This document shows, one piece after another, positions 1 to 10,442 of a DNA stretch of 64,000 nt. The stretch comes from Dolomedes plantarius. Its lineage: Eukaryota; Arthropoda; Arachnida; Araneae; Dolomedidae. The position numbers and the translations under genes are program-made. Within the stretch, counting starts at the first letter, position 1; every line of letters starts with the position of its first letter. Below the pieces are notes generated by a model. That model was given only the letters and a program-made list of their open reading frames with translations. It was not told the origin of the DNA and searched no databases. Location of the stretch: contig OU015493.1 in NCBI GenBank assembly GCA_907164885.2, forward strand, positions 47,235,723-47,299,722. Direction: 5' to 3'.

Positions 1-1
1 T

Positions 2-889
2 TCAAACAAAAATCTGTCCTCACTTTCAAAATTCCAGTATTTAGTTGCATCAGTAAAGTCGGACGCAGCAAAACTGATTAAGGGTTTTCCTGTTTCTGGG
101 GACTTCTACAGACAAGCTTGAGAAACTTTAGTATCTAGATACGATGATAACAAACTCTTGGCTAATAATCAATTGAGTAAAATTTTTAACATTAAATCCC
201 CCAAAGTTTGTAATGGTAAATCTCTTTTGGAAATCTTGGACACCTGCAATGAAGCAGTACGTAATCTTGATATATTGGGGTTTAAATGTAATGAATTGGT
301 AGACTTGATTCTGATCTATACAATTCAAAGTAAGCTCGATAGCAATATGCGTACTCAGTTTGAATTGAAAACTGAAAAGGGAAAATTTCCAACCTTTGCG
401 GAATTTTCGGCCTTTTTGGAAAATTACGCGAGAAGTCTTCAAAATGTAAAAGATTCATGTTTCAAAATAGAAACAACTAGTAAAGGTGATTTCAAACCTC
501 AAAAAAGGACCACCTTTTGTAATACTGCGTCAGCTTCGAAACTACCAGTTTGCATAATTTGTAAAAACTCGCATGCATTGTACAGATGTCCAGATTTCCT
601 AGGGATGTCATTGGATCAACGATGGGAATTTGTCAAAACTAATAAGCTTTGCATTAATTGTTTAAGAGGTAATCATTTGGCTTCAAAATGCTTAATTACT
701 ATTAGGTGTAAGTCAGAAAATTGTAATAAAAACCATCACACCCTTCTCCATCGTCCAAAACCTATTCAAAATATTGAAACTGCTAGTAATTCAAATCAGG
801 TAAATGAAGTGGAAAGTCCATGCCTTGCTAACCATATAAAAGCAGTGACAACCTTATTAAGCACCGCATTGATCAAAATCATTTCTTAA
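2..889 (+). pseudogene. gag: Gag of BEL/Pao element (partial, two stops)
   Basis: Structural capsid-type polyprotein of a BEL/Pao retrotransposon; it would package element RNA in the cytoplasm. The frame is open from base 2 and resembles the DUF1759-type Gag region of this family (FQYLVASVK near the start, then LVSRYDDNK just after the TGA at 119-121). Near the C-terminus is a cysteine-rich block: a C-x2-C-x3-H-x4-C unit (CIICKNSHALYRC, about 550-590), a canonical C-x2-C-x4-H-x4-C knuckle (CINCLRGNHLASKC, about 650-695), and a third C/H cluster. TAA at 887-889 ends this piece just before the protease. The N-terminus is missing because the window begins inside the gene. Confidence 0.9.
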
Positions 890-2593
890 AATCAGGACTT
901 AATTACTTGTCGTGCACTGATAGATAGTGGCTCGCAGAGGTGCATGATTTCTTCCACATTGGCAACAAGACTTAATTTAAAAGTGAGAAATACAAATCAC
1001 ATTATTCGAGGAATCACTAATTCTGTTGCAGAAACATCCTTGAAAGATACTAATATGACGATATATTCACACTCCTGTGACGAATCCTTTGAGATGAATG
1101 CTCTGGTCGTCAAAAACATTACCATGAACCTACCCAATTTTCGGATGGAAGTCACTAAGTGGCCTCATTTGGTGGGACTTGTCCTTGCTCATCCGAACTT
1201 TCACATCTCATCTCCTGTTGAAGTTTTGATTGGAGCAGACTTATTCATCCAAATTATTTCTGGTGAAAAAATCATTGGCCCAAAGGGAACGCCTTGTGCT
1301 ATGAAATCTAAGTTAGGATGGTTGCTATCTGGCCCCATCTATTCAATACCAGTAAGGGAAGAGATTTTCCGTTGTCATTCTATAATCGACAGCGAACTCA
1401 ATTCTTCACTACAGAAATTTTGGCAAATGGAATCAGTTCCAGAATCATCAGTCATTGATCCGATAAATGACAAATTTCAAAAAAATGTGAAGCCAGACTG
1501 TACTGGAAGATACGTTGTGAACTTACCATTCAAATCTATTCCGGTTCTCGGCGATTCCAAATTTCAAGCTTTGAAGCGCTTCCAATATTTAGAAGCAAAA
1601 TTCAGAAAGAACCCAGAATTCAAAACGAAGTACTGTGAATTCATGAAAGAATACCTCTCACTAAACCATATGGAAATCGTCCCAGAAGATGAAGAAGAGG
1701 TTCCAAATCAACCTTTCCTACCTCATCACGGTGTTTTAAGAGAGGAAAGCCTAGCAACAAAGCTTCGTGTTGTTTTCGATGCATCCAGTAAAGATTCAAG
1801 TGGAAATTCCCTAAATGATTTCCTTGAGGTCGGTCCTAAGCTACTCCCAGAGATATTCAAGATCCTCATAAACTTTCGATCATATCGAATAGCCTTGTCA
1901 GCAGACGTCGAGAAAATGTTCCGCCAGATTCTGGTAACTGCTTCCCACAGAGATTACCAAAGAATAGTTTGGAGATTTCAAGAGCAACAACCGATCTCCA
2001 CATATCGTTTGCGCACTGTCACCTACGGGACAGCTAGTGCTCCTTACTTGGCGATTAAAACTCTCCATAAACTCGCTGAAGACTCCCAGACAGAAAATCC
2101 CCGCATTTCTGAGATAATTAGGGAGAACTTCTACATGGATGATCTCTTGTGTGGCGCTTCTTCACCCGAGGAGGCATCAAGACTCGTCTACGAAATAAAT
2201 CAGATTATGGAAAGTGGCGGATTTACACTGAGAAAATGGGCTTCAAACTGTCCAGAAGAAATTGAACATGTAACAGAAGAAAGAAGACTCATCCATTCAA
2301 ACGGGAAAATTGAAAATGAACAAGTTGTAAAATTATTAGGTCTGACATGGAATTCTTCTGAAGACACGATACAGCTACACATAGCGAGAACAACCCAAGT
2401 TAAAACAAAGCGAGATTTACTCTCGTTCATTGCGAGAACATTCGATCCGTTAGGTCTATTGTCACCATCTACAGTCATACTCAAAATCTTAATGCAAGAA
2501 CTTTGGAAAGATAAGTTGTCTTGGGAAGATGAAATACCTCCAGAAATTTTAAAGGTATGGGAAAGTTTTCTAAATCAAATTGATTGTCTGTAA
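890..2593 (+). pseudogene. pol: Protease and reverse transcriptase of BEL/Pao element
   Basis: Continues the Gag frame without shift. The retroviral-type aspartic protease begins with the active-site motif LIDSGSQ (Asp codon at 923-925) in place of the usual D-S/T-G. Reverse transcriptase follows: VVFDASSKDSSGNSLND (about 1770-1820), ALSADVEKMFRQI with the first catalytic Asp (about 1890-1930), and the polymerase motif YMDDLLCG (about 2131-2155), which is typical of BEL/Pao. Thumb-region motifs (LLGLTWNSSEDT, RTFDPLGLLSPS) are present. TAA at 2591-2593 cuts between RT and RNase H. The catalytic residues I can see are intact, so the inactivation is by nonsense changes. Confidence 0.95.
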
Positions 2594-3300
2594 GCCATTA
2601 GAATTCCGAGGTTTATAAGTATGGATGAAAGCGCAACTACTCAAATTCAGTTGCATGGATTTGCTGATGCATCGCTGAAGGCATATGCAGCAGTCCTCTA
2701 TCTGGTAAAACTAAGTCCTTTTGGTAACACCTCTCATCTCTTAGCTGCAAAGACAAAGGTGGCTCCATTATCTATGGTTACTTTGCCTAGGCTTGAACTT
2801 TCAGCAGCATTATTGTTATCACAGCTTACCTTGACAGTGATAGATTCTCTACCGATTAACCTTGAAGATGTCCTTCTTTGATTAGATTCTCAAATTGCCT
2901 TATGTTGGATTCATTCCCCACCACTGAAGGGTAACCAATTCGTATCCAATCGCGTGCACAAAATCAAATCTCTAGTTCCAAAGGCTCAGTGGCACCATAT
3001 TACAGGAAAGTGGAATCCGGCAGATTGCGCTTCCAGAGGAATCCTTCCTGAAAAATTGCTTCATCATGATCTTTGGTGGTCTGGCCCGTCCAGATTGTGG
3101 GATAATTCTTCTTATCCCCCCTTTAGTCAAGATTCATTCTCTGATGGAGCCGAAGAGGTGTTGGTCCATACCGCGGTAGAGAAAGAGATCCCTGAATTTC
3201 TGCTTAAGTTCTCATCATACACCAAATTGATAAATGTCATCGCCTATTGTTCAAGATTCATGCACAACTGTAGACACCCTAATGAACGACTCACTGAACA
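2594..3300 (+). pseudogene. pol: RNase H domain of BEL/Pao element
   Basis: Same frame as the RT. RNase H would remove the RNA strand during reverse transcription. Visible motifs in order are IPRF just after the stop at 2591-2593, HGFADASLKAYAAV with the first catalytic Asp (about 2655), TLPRLELSAALL with the Glu (about 2783), the DSQIALCWI Asp segment (about 2886), and the closing WNPADCASRG motif (about 3012). TGA at 2879-2881 interrupts immediately before DSQIALCWI, at a position usually held by an aromatic residue in this family. No indel is needed to read through the region. Confidence 0.9.
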
Positions 3301-4702
3301 CTTGACTGCCAATGAAATCAAGTCTTCTCTCCTGCTCATAGTTAGAATGTTGCAGACGAAGGAATTTTCAAACGAGATTAAATTACTCCAACAGAAATCA
3401 CCATTGCCTACTTCAAGCAAGCTATTGACTCTTAATGTTTTTCTCGACGAATCAAACATCCTTAGAGTAGGCGGAAGACTGTTCAGACAGCAAAATCTGA
3501 CTCATGATCAAAAATATCCAATATTGCTACCCAAGGAAAACCTAATTACGGATTTGATCATTGAGTATTACCATCAGAAGCATTTTCATGCAGGTCCACA
3601 GTTAACGTTAGCTCTCATACGTCAAAAATTTTGGTTCACGAGCGGACGATCCAAGGTGAGGCAAGTGATTCACCGATGTGTTCTTTGTAAAAAATTGCGT
3701 GCTGCATCCTGCCAGCAGATTATGGCCGATTTACCATCTGAAAGAATCAATCCATCACGTTGCTTTCAGAAAATAGGAATTGATTTCTGTGGACCAGTCA
3801 CAACCAAACCAAATCTCACCAGAAGTAAAACCAAAATGAAATCATACATATGTGTTATCATCTGCATGTGTACTAAAGCTGTGCACTTAGAGGCTGTATC
3901 CGATCTTTCAACTCAAGTTCTACTCGCGTGCTTGAAACGTTTCATCAGCCGTAGAGGCTTACCCTCGGATATTTGTTCCGACAAGTGAAAGAACTTTGTT
4001 GGACTTTCCAATGAGCTGAAAACTTTGTTCTGCAAATTGAAATCCGAAGAAGTAATGCATTTTACATCCTTTCATGAGATAAATTGGCATTTTATCCCAC
4101 CATATTCACCGAACTTCGGAGGCATCTGGGAATCAGCCGTGAAAAGCGCTAAACACTTACTAGTGAAAGCCAGTAAATCTGCAGTTCTCAATTTCGAAGA
4201 ACTGTCAACCTTTCTTTGTCAAATTGAATCGTGTTTGAACTCTCGACCATTAGTGCCTATGTCTTCTGACCCTTCGGAGTTAAGTGCTCTTACACCAGGG
4301 AATTTCATAATCGACAGCTCTTTGCTGGACATTCCTGAAACTCCAAATTGCACCATCCGTTTAAGTGACAGATGGAAACTTTTACAAAAAATGCGAATTG
4401 AATTCTGGGACCGATGGTCTCGGGATTACTTAATTCAACTCCAGCAAAGACCAAAGGCTTGGAGCCTCCAACGTCAGAATCTTCAGATTGGAGATTTGGT
4501 GGCAATCCATGAGCCACAACTTCCTCCATTAAAGTGGCTTCTTGGACGTGTGATTCAGTGTTTCCCAGGAGCAGATGGCTGTGTAAGAGTTGTTTCCATC
4601 AAAACTGCTTCTGGTGATGTCAAGAGGCCAATTTCTAAAGTCACTGTGCTACTGCCCGCCCCGGAGGATGTTCCGTCCTGTAGTAGCAGCCCGCGTGCAT
4701 AG
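3301..4702 (+). pseudogene. pol: Integrase of BEL/Pao element
   Basis: Integrase would insert the element's DNA copy into the genome. An N-terminal HHCC zinc-binding region is visible (HQKHFHAGPQL, then CVLCKK at about 3680). The D,D-35-E core follows: GIDFCGPV with the first Asp (about 3783), ICSDK with the second Asp (about 3980), and GGIWESAVKS with the Glu (about 4130). TGA at 3986-3988 lies two codons after the second Asp. The C-terminal part (GDLVAIHEPQLPPLKWLLGRV, read in two overlapping pieces) and RPISKV near the end are typical of BEL/Pao tails. The frame ends with TAG at 4700-4702, slightly inside the proposed 3' LTR. Confidence 0.92.
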
Positions 4703-5047
4703 ATGGCAGCACTGATCCAGTGATTTCTTATTTTGAAAACGATGTGTGAAAACATGAACTGTTGTTGTTGACAAACCATTCTTATGTACGTGATGCGAGC
4801 AGGGCTTCTGCTTGCTTATTCTCTTTTGATGTAATTTACGTTAAGTGAAAGGTTTGGAGGACGTCTGGGAAGCTATTCCTTTATGTAAGTCAATTCATGA
4901 TTCAATTCTTTAAGCTATTTGGGTTTTCATTTTCCCAGCGTTGATCCATTCCTTATAGTCTAGTGATCGCAAGTGTATTCTATTAAATGTGCAAGTATTG
5001 TAATTATTTTGTTTTAAGTCAAAATAAATCTTTTAAAAACATTTACA
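4669..5047 (+). repeat. Probable 3' LTR of the BEL/Pao element
   Basis: A roughly 380-bp stretch beginning TGTTCCG and ending ATTTACA (TG...CA ends), lying directly after the integrase, with a purine-rich GGAGGA just upstream as possible polypurine tract and an AATAAA signal near 5023. There is no second LTR in the window to compare with, so both boundaries are inferred. The last codons of pol overlap its 5' end. Confidence 0.5.
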
Positions 5048-5072
5048 GTCCACTAAATCTATAAATCTCACA

Positions 5073-5082
5073 ATATATATAC

Positions 5083-5119
<37 letters not shown>

Positions 5120-5120
5120 C

Positions 5121-5189
<69 letters not shown>

Positions 5190-5220
5190 CATAGATACAT
5201 AACACATACATACATATATA
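5073..5220. repeat. Compound microsatellite (TA, TACA, GATA)
   Basis: Alternating TA and TACA units followed by a pure TA run (about 5128-5160) and a GATA run (5161-5188), then ATACATA-rich sequence. It ends in ACATACAAAAGAGGTAAGC, the same junction seen next to (TA)n at about 63310 and, inverted, near 56205. It therefore looks like the internal microsatellite of repeat family A. Confidence 0.85.
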
Positions 5221-5335
5221 CATACAAAAGAGGTAAGCAACGATAAGTAATCATACGTTGACAACCCGCGATAGTTTCGTTAGAAGAGACTAACTGAAAT
5301 TATTTTTTTCTTCCTTTTTCTACTGATGAGGGAAA
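5221..5335 (+). repeat. Family A repeat, right half only
   Basis: Begins CATACAAAAGAGGTAAGCAA and contains TAGTTTCGTTAGAAGAGAC. The same segment occurs at 5858-5960, 63311-63420 and on the minus strand at 56130-56205. The matching left half is absent here; the BEL/Pao LTR and microsatellite lie upstream. Confidence 0.75.
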
Positions 5336-5737
5336 TTAATTCAACTTCCTATTGACTCACTGCGATAGGAGTTAGAATGTTTTGAGGAGGTTGTAGACAA
5401 ATTTAAAGATAGGACCGGCGTATTAATTTAAGCTGAAATTTCCCACAACAAGGAACCAATATATGATACACGCAGTTAAAAAAAAGTCTTTTGGATTTTA
5501 AAAGAACCTCAGAAATTTTAAACAAAAAGGGCTGCTTTTTAAAACGTTTTGTGTCAATTTATATATTATTTCTAAATAGTAGGTAGATGTGCCAGTCGAA
5601 GAGAAAAATGAGATTGGTGCAATAATTCGGGAGTGATGGATTGTCCAAGTTTTCCATGTAAAGTTTAAGGGAAAAGCATGCGCGCAAAAATGGTAAATAT
5701 TTTCTGTTTCGCTGGACGACGTGAGCACGCTATTTTT
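5336..5737. other. Unassigned spacer between family A copies
   Basis: AT-rich sequence with no coding motif I recognise. A minus-strand 87-codon ORF (5498-5761) has low-complexity composition and no family resemblance, so I do not call it a gene. Confidence 0.4.
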
Positions 5738-5960
5738 TAACGCAGAATTACGTTCCTCCATAACGGTCCTGCGGAAAGGAAAATTTCAGACGCTAAAACC
5801 GTCCGTCCATCCGCCCTCGCGAGTTATAATTTCGGCAGCTCACCAAACCCAGTCTATTGCAGGTAAGCTACGATAAGTAATCCTACGTTAATAACCCACG
5901 GTAGTTTCGTTAGAAGAGACTTCCTGAATTTTTTTCCATTGTTATTGCACACACACTGAT
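5738..5960 (+). repeat. Family A repeat, both halves, no internal microsatellite
   Basis: Left part resembles 62640-62770 and the minus strand of 57750-57935 (shared GGAAAATTTCAGACGCTAAAACCG-like core and CACCAAACCCAGTCT). It joins directly to the right part (GCAGGTAAGCTACGATAAG). The left end has AACGCAGAATTACG and the right part has GTAATCCTACGTT; these are imperfect inverted repeats, so a small TIR-bearing non-autonomous element is possible. Other copies carry a long TA tract at the junction, which here is absent or lost. Confidence 0.7.
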
Positions 5961-6765
5961 CTTTTAAATTTTAAAATCGTCTGCTTGTATTATTATTCTG
6001 TGAATTAATTAATAAGTTTTTTATTGCCAACATCCACGTAGGTGCAAATTATTCTTTTTGCATGGAAAAATAATTTGTTTGGACTAAAATCTAGTTTAGT
6101 GAATTTGAACTTGACATCTGTGTGAAGTAAAATTTTATGACATAAAACAGCAGAATTGTGTTATTATAGTCATATCGTTTGCAAGCATAAATTACGCTGA
6201 AGGAGTATAGAAATAAATATTTTAAATTTATAATATTTTGGGCCTTAAATTTGTGTTCTAAAATGATACAAAATCTAAAAATGATTCATAATAACTTTTC
6301 TTTAATAATTTCTGATATAGCTCATCCTTTATTACTGAAATAGCAAAAATAAACGTCTGAGTGTTTTATAGAGGAAATTTGACACAGAATTTCAAAGATT
6401 AAGTATTAAATTTTAGTTCTCTAGCAGTTCAGCGAGAAAATATATTATTTCTTTATTTATTGTAACAATTTAGTTTGCTCTTAAAACCTCGACGTTTAGG
6501 GACTCTTTAGATAAACTAATTTAGATTTAATGATGAAGAACTTGAATAAAACATCACTATTTCTCTTGAATTGCTTTCTCTAAGCCGATTAAATTAGAGA
6601 AAATTAAACTTTGTTTTAATCTTTCTATAAAATTACACATCTAAATGATTTTTTTATAACGACATTCACAAATTTTGGAAATATTTCTCACATTTCAGGG
6701 ATGATAAAGGTATTCTGACGAAGCAATTGTAAATATTTAGATGATACTTGGAGTTTATCATCAGA
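5961..6765. other. AT-rich intergenic stretch, no gene seen
   Basis: About 800 bases of AT-rich sequence. I see no ORF with recognisable motifs, no terminal repeats and no RNA-like structure. Confidence 0.5.
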
Positions 6766-6789
6766 TATATATATATATATATATATATA
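6766..6789. repeat. Short (TA)n tract left of Tc1-like element
   Basis: Pure TA run ending in the TA target of the element that starts at 6790. A matching (TA)n run lies on its other side (7997-8034). Confidence 0.9.
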
Positions 6790-7993
6790 CACTCAAGAGC
6801 CAAAACATTATGACCAACCCTACATTTTGCAATGAATTCGCCTGGATGACGTGGAAGGCACGTGATCAGGTGGAAGTGGTGTTTAACTGCTGCTGGACAG
6901 TCTGAAGAATCATTCTTTCACTTACTTCTGTGTGTGATGGGAAAGGCTGCGGATCTAAGCGACTTTGATAGAGAGCAGATTGTAATGTTTCGAATACTCG
7001 GAACAAGTATTGCCGAAACTGCATGACTCGTGGGTTGTTCGCGACCTACAGTTGTTAGTAGTTATGCAAAGTGGATGAATGACGGTGAAACCAGCAGTAG
7101 ACGACATGGTGTTGGACGTCCACACGCTATCAAAGAAAAAGGTCGTCGGAGACTGTCTCGCATGGTGAAGCAAAACCGGAGCCAGACAGTGGCTCAGCTG
7201 ACAGCCCAATACAATGCAGGGCCAAGTAGAATAGTATCGCAGCACACTGTTCAGCGGACACTGTTGGATATGTGGCTACGCAGCAAACGTCCCACTCGTG
7301 TGCCTTTGCTGACCAAGCGTCATCGCCAACTGCGCCTGCGCTGGGCTCGGGAACATCGCGATTGGTCCATGGATCAGTCGCGAGTTGCCTGGTCAGATGA
7401 ATCACGGTTTGTCATTCATCACGCCGATGGCCGTGTCAGGATACGCCGTCTTCCAGGCGAACTGTTGCTCCCTCAATGTACAGTAGGTCATACACAGGTC
7501 GGTGGTGGCGGTATTATGCTTTGGGGGACGTGCTCTTGGACATCTCTGGGACCCGTGGTTGTGGTAGAGCAGACCATGAATGCTACAGGGTATCTGAACA
7601 TTATTGCGGACCAGTTGCACCCTTACATGGCCTCTGTTTTTCCAGCTGGAAATGGAATGTTCCAACAGGACAACGCCCCGTGTCACAAGGCTAAAATTGT
7701 GTTGGAGTGGTTCCAGGAACATGATGCTGAATTCCAGTTAATGTCCTGGCCGCCTAACTCACCGAATCTCAATCCGATAGAACACATTTGGGATGTCAAG
7801 CTCAGAGTTCAAACACCACGAATTCGCAATATCTCGGATTTGTGTGACCGTTGCTTAAACATGTGGTACAATCTGTTTCCGGCCATCTACCAAGGACTTG
7901 TGGCATCCATGCCAAGGCGGGTTGAAGCTGCGTTGTGCGCCAAAAGTGGGCCAACTCGATATCGACAGGTGGTCATAATGTTTTGGCTCTTGA

Positions 7994-7996
<3 letters not shown>
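6790..7996 (+). mobile_element. Tc1/mariner element, DD36E type, inside (TA)n
   Basis: The ends are inverted: CACTCAAGAGCCAAAACATT on the left and its complement, reading AATGTTTTGGCTCTTGAGTG, on the right. After that, left and right read ATGACCAACC and GGTGGTCAT. TA flanks both ends within longer TA tracts. At 1207 bp it has the usual size for a Tc1-type element, with one transposase gene inside. The D-to-E spacing of its transposase (36 residues) fits the DD36E subgroup described as Incomer (IC). Confidence 0.9.
6937..7966 (+). pseudogene. Tc1-like DDE transposase, one nonsense codon
   Basis: Cut-and-paste transposase. The frame starts at ATG 6937 (MGKAADLSDFDREQIV) and includes a helix-turn-helix DNA-binding region with a GRPH motif (about residues 1-110). 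The catalytic triad is visible: SDESRF (Asp codon 7396), QQDNAPCH (Asp codon 7669) and NPIEHIWD (Glu codon 7780), leaving 36 residues between the second Asp and the Glu. TGA at 7024-7026 breaks the N-terminal domain; a CGA-to-TGA change by CpG decay is a likely cause. The ancestral stop near 7966 also appears lost, because the frame now runs on through the right TIR into (TA)n. Otherwise the gene is nearly intact. Confidence 0.92.

Positions 7997-8034
<38 letters not shown>
7997..8034. repeat. (TA)n tract between two transposons
   Basis: Pure TA run that separates the right TIR of the Tc1-like element from the start of the next element (CAGGGTGGACC at 8035). Confidence 0.9.
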
Positions 8035-8037
<3 letters not shown>

Positions 8038-8966
8038 GGTGGACCAAAAGTCTTGCCCTGATTATAAAAATTCATAACATAATAACCATTTAATATAATA
8101 ATATAACTTTTGTATCATTGGATAGGTCAGTTTTAGTAGTTTTTTTTTGTGCAATAGTTGGAGCCAGTGCTTCTTCAAGAGTGATGCAGGGAAACGTTTG
8201 TAAGGAAAATATCATTTTCGGCCGAAATGCCGTCGATTCAGGAGAAAGCCCAATGTGTGCTTTGGCTTCACGAAACGAAATCGCCCATTAAAGTTCATCG
8301 TAGATTTCGACATTGTCATGGACGACACCCTCCTGATGCAAAATCAATAAAGCGATGGTATGAAAGGTTTAAAGAAACAGGCAGCGTTAAGGATCTTCCC
8401 AGAGGTAGCAGGCATAGTGTGAGTGAAGCAACTGTTGATCGCGTTCGGCAATCGTTTCAACGGAGTCCGACTAAATCAACTCGTGACGCCTCACATGAAC
8501 TTAAAATAACGCAAACAAGTTTGGTAAGAATTCTCCATAAAAGGCTTGTTTGCAGTATTTGAAGTTCGCGTGATGCTTCACGAGTTCATTTAGTAGGACT
8601 CCGTTGAAACGATTGCCGAATGGGATCAACAGTTGCTAGGCCTACCACTTCTGGGAATATCCTTAACGCTGTCTGTTTCTTTAAACCTTTCATACCATCG
8701 CTTTAGTGATTTTGCATCAGGAGGGCTGCATCAGAAGGGTCCATAACAACGTCGAAATTTACGCTGAACTGTAATGGGTGATTTCGTTTTGTGAAACCAA
8801 AGGACACATTGGGCTTTCTCTTGAATCGACCGCATTTCGGCCGAAAATGATGTCTTCCTTAAAAATGCTCCCCTGAGTTACTCTTGAAGGAGCACTCACG
8901 CCAAGTATTGCACAAAAAAAAATTACTGAAACTGACCTATCCAATGATACAAAAGTTACATTATTA
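8035..8966. mobile_element. Foldback element: two head-to-head transposon 5' halves
   Basis: Starts CAGGGTGGACCAAAAGTC after a TA tract, a terminus typical of mariner-like elements. From about 8098 to 8500 the sequence is repeated in inverted orientation at about 8564-8966, so two arms of about 400 bp face each other across a 63-bp spacer. Shared blocks include TTTTGTATCATTGGATAGGT, TTTTCGGCCGAAATG and CGATGGTATGAAAGGTTTAA. I estimate identity by eye at 85-90%. Each arm holds the 5' UTR and N-terminal coding part of the same transposase; the catalytic half is missing. Confidence 0.85.
8227..8562 (+). pseudogene. N-terminal HTH part of mariner-like transposase (left arm)
   Basis: A 111-codon ORF beginning [20 protein letters not shown]. 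The layout resembles the DUF4817-type helix-turn-helix domain found at the start of some mariner-like transposases: [13 protein letters not shown], then [17 protein letters not shown], then VRILHKRL. No catalytic Asp is present because the element is cut at the centre of the foldback. The right arm carries a mutated copy of the same region on the minus strand (about 8564-8840). No functional transposase is expected; a transcript across both arms would fold into a long hairpin. Confidence 0.75.
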
Positions 8967-9053
8967 AAATAAATACAAAATAAATACAAAATAAATAATA
9001 TATATTAAAATATATATAATGTATATAATGAATAATATATATAAAATACATAT

Positions 9054-9646
9054 AGGGTGAGCCAAAAGTACGTAAAAACTTTAAAAATTCATAAAAAGGA
9101 AGAAATTACAATAAAGAAGTGCGGTTTGCAAGAAAGGGCTAACAAGGAAGTCGGATTTTTTATAGAAGCCAAAACGTTTTAAAAGTTTAAAAAAAATATT
9201 TTTTTTAAATTTTAAAAAAATATTTTTTTAAAGTTTAAAAAGTTTTAAAAAATATTTTTTTTAAGTTTAAAAAGTTTAAAATGTCACCGGTAGACTGCGC
9301 TGACATGCGACAGATTCAGCAGAATTATGCAAATCAATCTTGCAATAAAAGACCGTGATACAAGAGATTCAGGGAGATCGCCCACGAAGTGGAAGACCCT
9401 CGCTGGCGAAGGGCGCATACTGCAGTGGAAACCATTATGAACGATATGGCGGCGGAATCGTCCACGGGGTGTAGCGGTGCTCGCAAAGCTGGACCAGTGA
9501 CTCTACCAGTGACCTTTTAAATTTTTAGTTTGATGCTAAAAAAAATCCGACTTCCTTGTGAGCCCTATCTTGCAAACTGCACTTTATCATAATTTCTTCT
9601 TTTTTTTGAATTTTTTGAAGTTTTTTCGAACTTTTGGCTCACTCGG
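9054..9646. mobile_element. Non-autonomous mariner-like element, ~115-bp TIRs
   Basis: The left end reads AGGGTGAGCCAAAAGTACG and the right end, inverted, reads GAGTGAGCCAAAAGTTCG. Inverted similarity continues for about 115 bp, through AAGGAAGTCGGATTTTTT. The interior (about 9280-9500) is short and GC-richer and reads as scraps of a transposase N-terminus in more than one frame. A dispensable A/T-rich run lies at 9170-9275. No ORF survives. Confidence 0.7.
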
Positions 9647-9715
9647 AATATACATAATAAATAAATATAATGTATATGATGAAATATTCATTTTCTTTGA
9701 ATGTTACCTTCAAAC

Positions 9716-9792
9716 CAATAAGCTATAAGACGCACCCCAATTTTAGGTCAATTTTTTATGTAAAAAGGTGCGTCTTACGAGCCGAAAAAATT
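9716..9792. repeat. Palindromic repeat, TATAAGACGCACC family
   Basis: CTATAAGACGCACCCCAATT is followed after about 25 bp by the inverted AAGGTGCGTCTTACGAGCCG. The same motif family appears at about 25988-26035, 30398-30480 and 31478-31500. It is probably a small MITE or its remnant. A long ORF reads across it, but only by chance. Confidence 0.55.
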
Positions 9793-10084
9793 ACGGCATA
9801 TTTTAATAAACGCAGTGGCAAAGAAATTCCCTTTATGACGGCACATGCTATTTTATTAATTATAATATTACAAAACCCCTCAATAACATTATTTGATATG
9901 ACAAACAATGCATAGACAGCGATTTTCAAAAGATTCGGGCAAATCTTCTTTTATCTGAATGTAATTTAGTGGTTGATACATGACATTACTTAAAATCACA
10001 ATATTCACGATTTATCCTCTATAATCTTTGACCTTATTACATCGATGTATGGCGATTAAAGAAAACAGGAAGACATTAAAGTTT
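9793..10084. other. Unassigned AT-rich stretch
   Basis: No recognisable coding sequence, terminal repeats or RNA. Confidence 0.4.
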
Positions 10085-10238
10085 GATTCGCTCACCTCAA
10101 TGTTAACCTATGGAGAAAATTTGTTCAAACATTTAGCGACTGGGATTTAAGATTTTTTTTTAAAATTGTACTCAGTAATAGAGAAAGAAATTTTGCACAT
10201 TGGGGCATTTTTCGTTTCTTTTAATGCAAATATTTTAA
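10085..10238 (+). repeat. Dispersed repeat family C, copy 1
   Basis: Starts GATTCGCTCACCTCAATG and includes TTAAAATTGTACTCAGTAAT and a GAGAAAGAAATT block. The end of the window (63850-64000) carries the same order of blocks. The first 40 bases also occur inverted at 10418-10615, where a SINE splits them. Confidence 0.75.
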
Positions 10239-10417
10239 AATTTAAATTATTCGGGGGAAAAAATTTGGTTTAGTGTGTTTTAAACTGTTGTCTATTCCTT
10301 TGGTGGACGAAATTTATAAAATCAATCCTTTTGCAAGGTGCGGAATAGATTAGGCTATCGCAAAATACCTTTTTTATTGGATTATCAACATTTATGTAGC
10401 TGTAAGTAGTAGAAACA
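10239..10417. other. Spacer between inverted family C arms
   Basis: AT-rich spacer with no feature I recognise. Confidence 0.4.
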
Positions 10418-10442
10418 TTTTCTCCATAGCTTAACATTGAGG

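Larger units (their letters stand above)
1..5047 (+). mobile_element. BEL/Pao-type LTR retrotransposon, 5' end outside window
   Basis: The first 5 kb reads as the 3' two thirds of a BEL/Pao element: Gag with zinc knuckles, aspartic protease, reverse transcriptase, RNase H and integrase in that order, followed by a probable 3' LTR. Every coding segment lies in the same frame, from base 2 to 4702. That frame is broken only by stops at 119-121 (TGA), 887-889 (TAA), 2591-2593 (TAA), 2879-2881 (TGA) and 3986-3988 (TGA). I found no frameshift. Substitution-only decay with conserved domains suggests a fairly recent copy. The start of gag and the 5' LTR lie upstream of the window. Confidence 0.93.
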
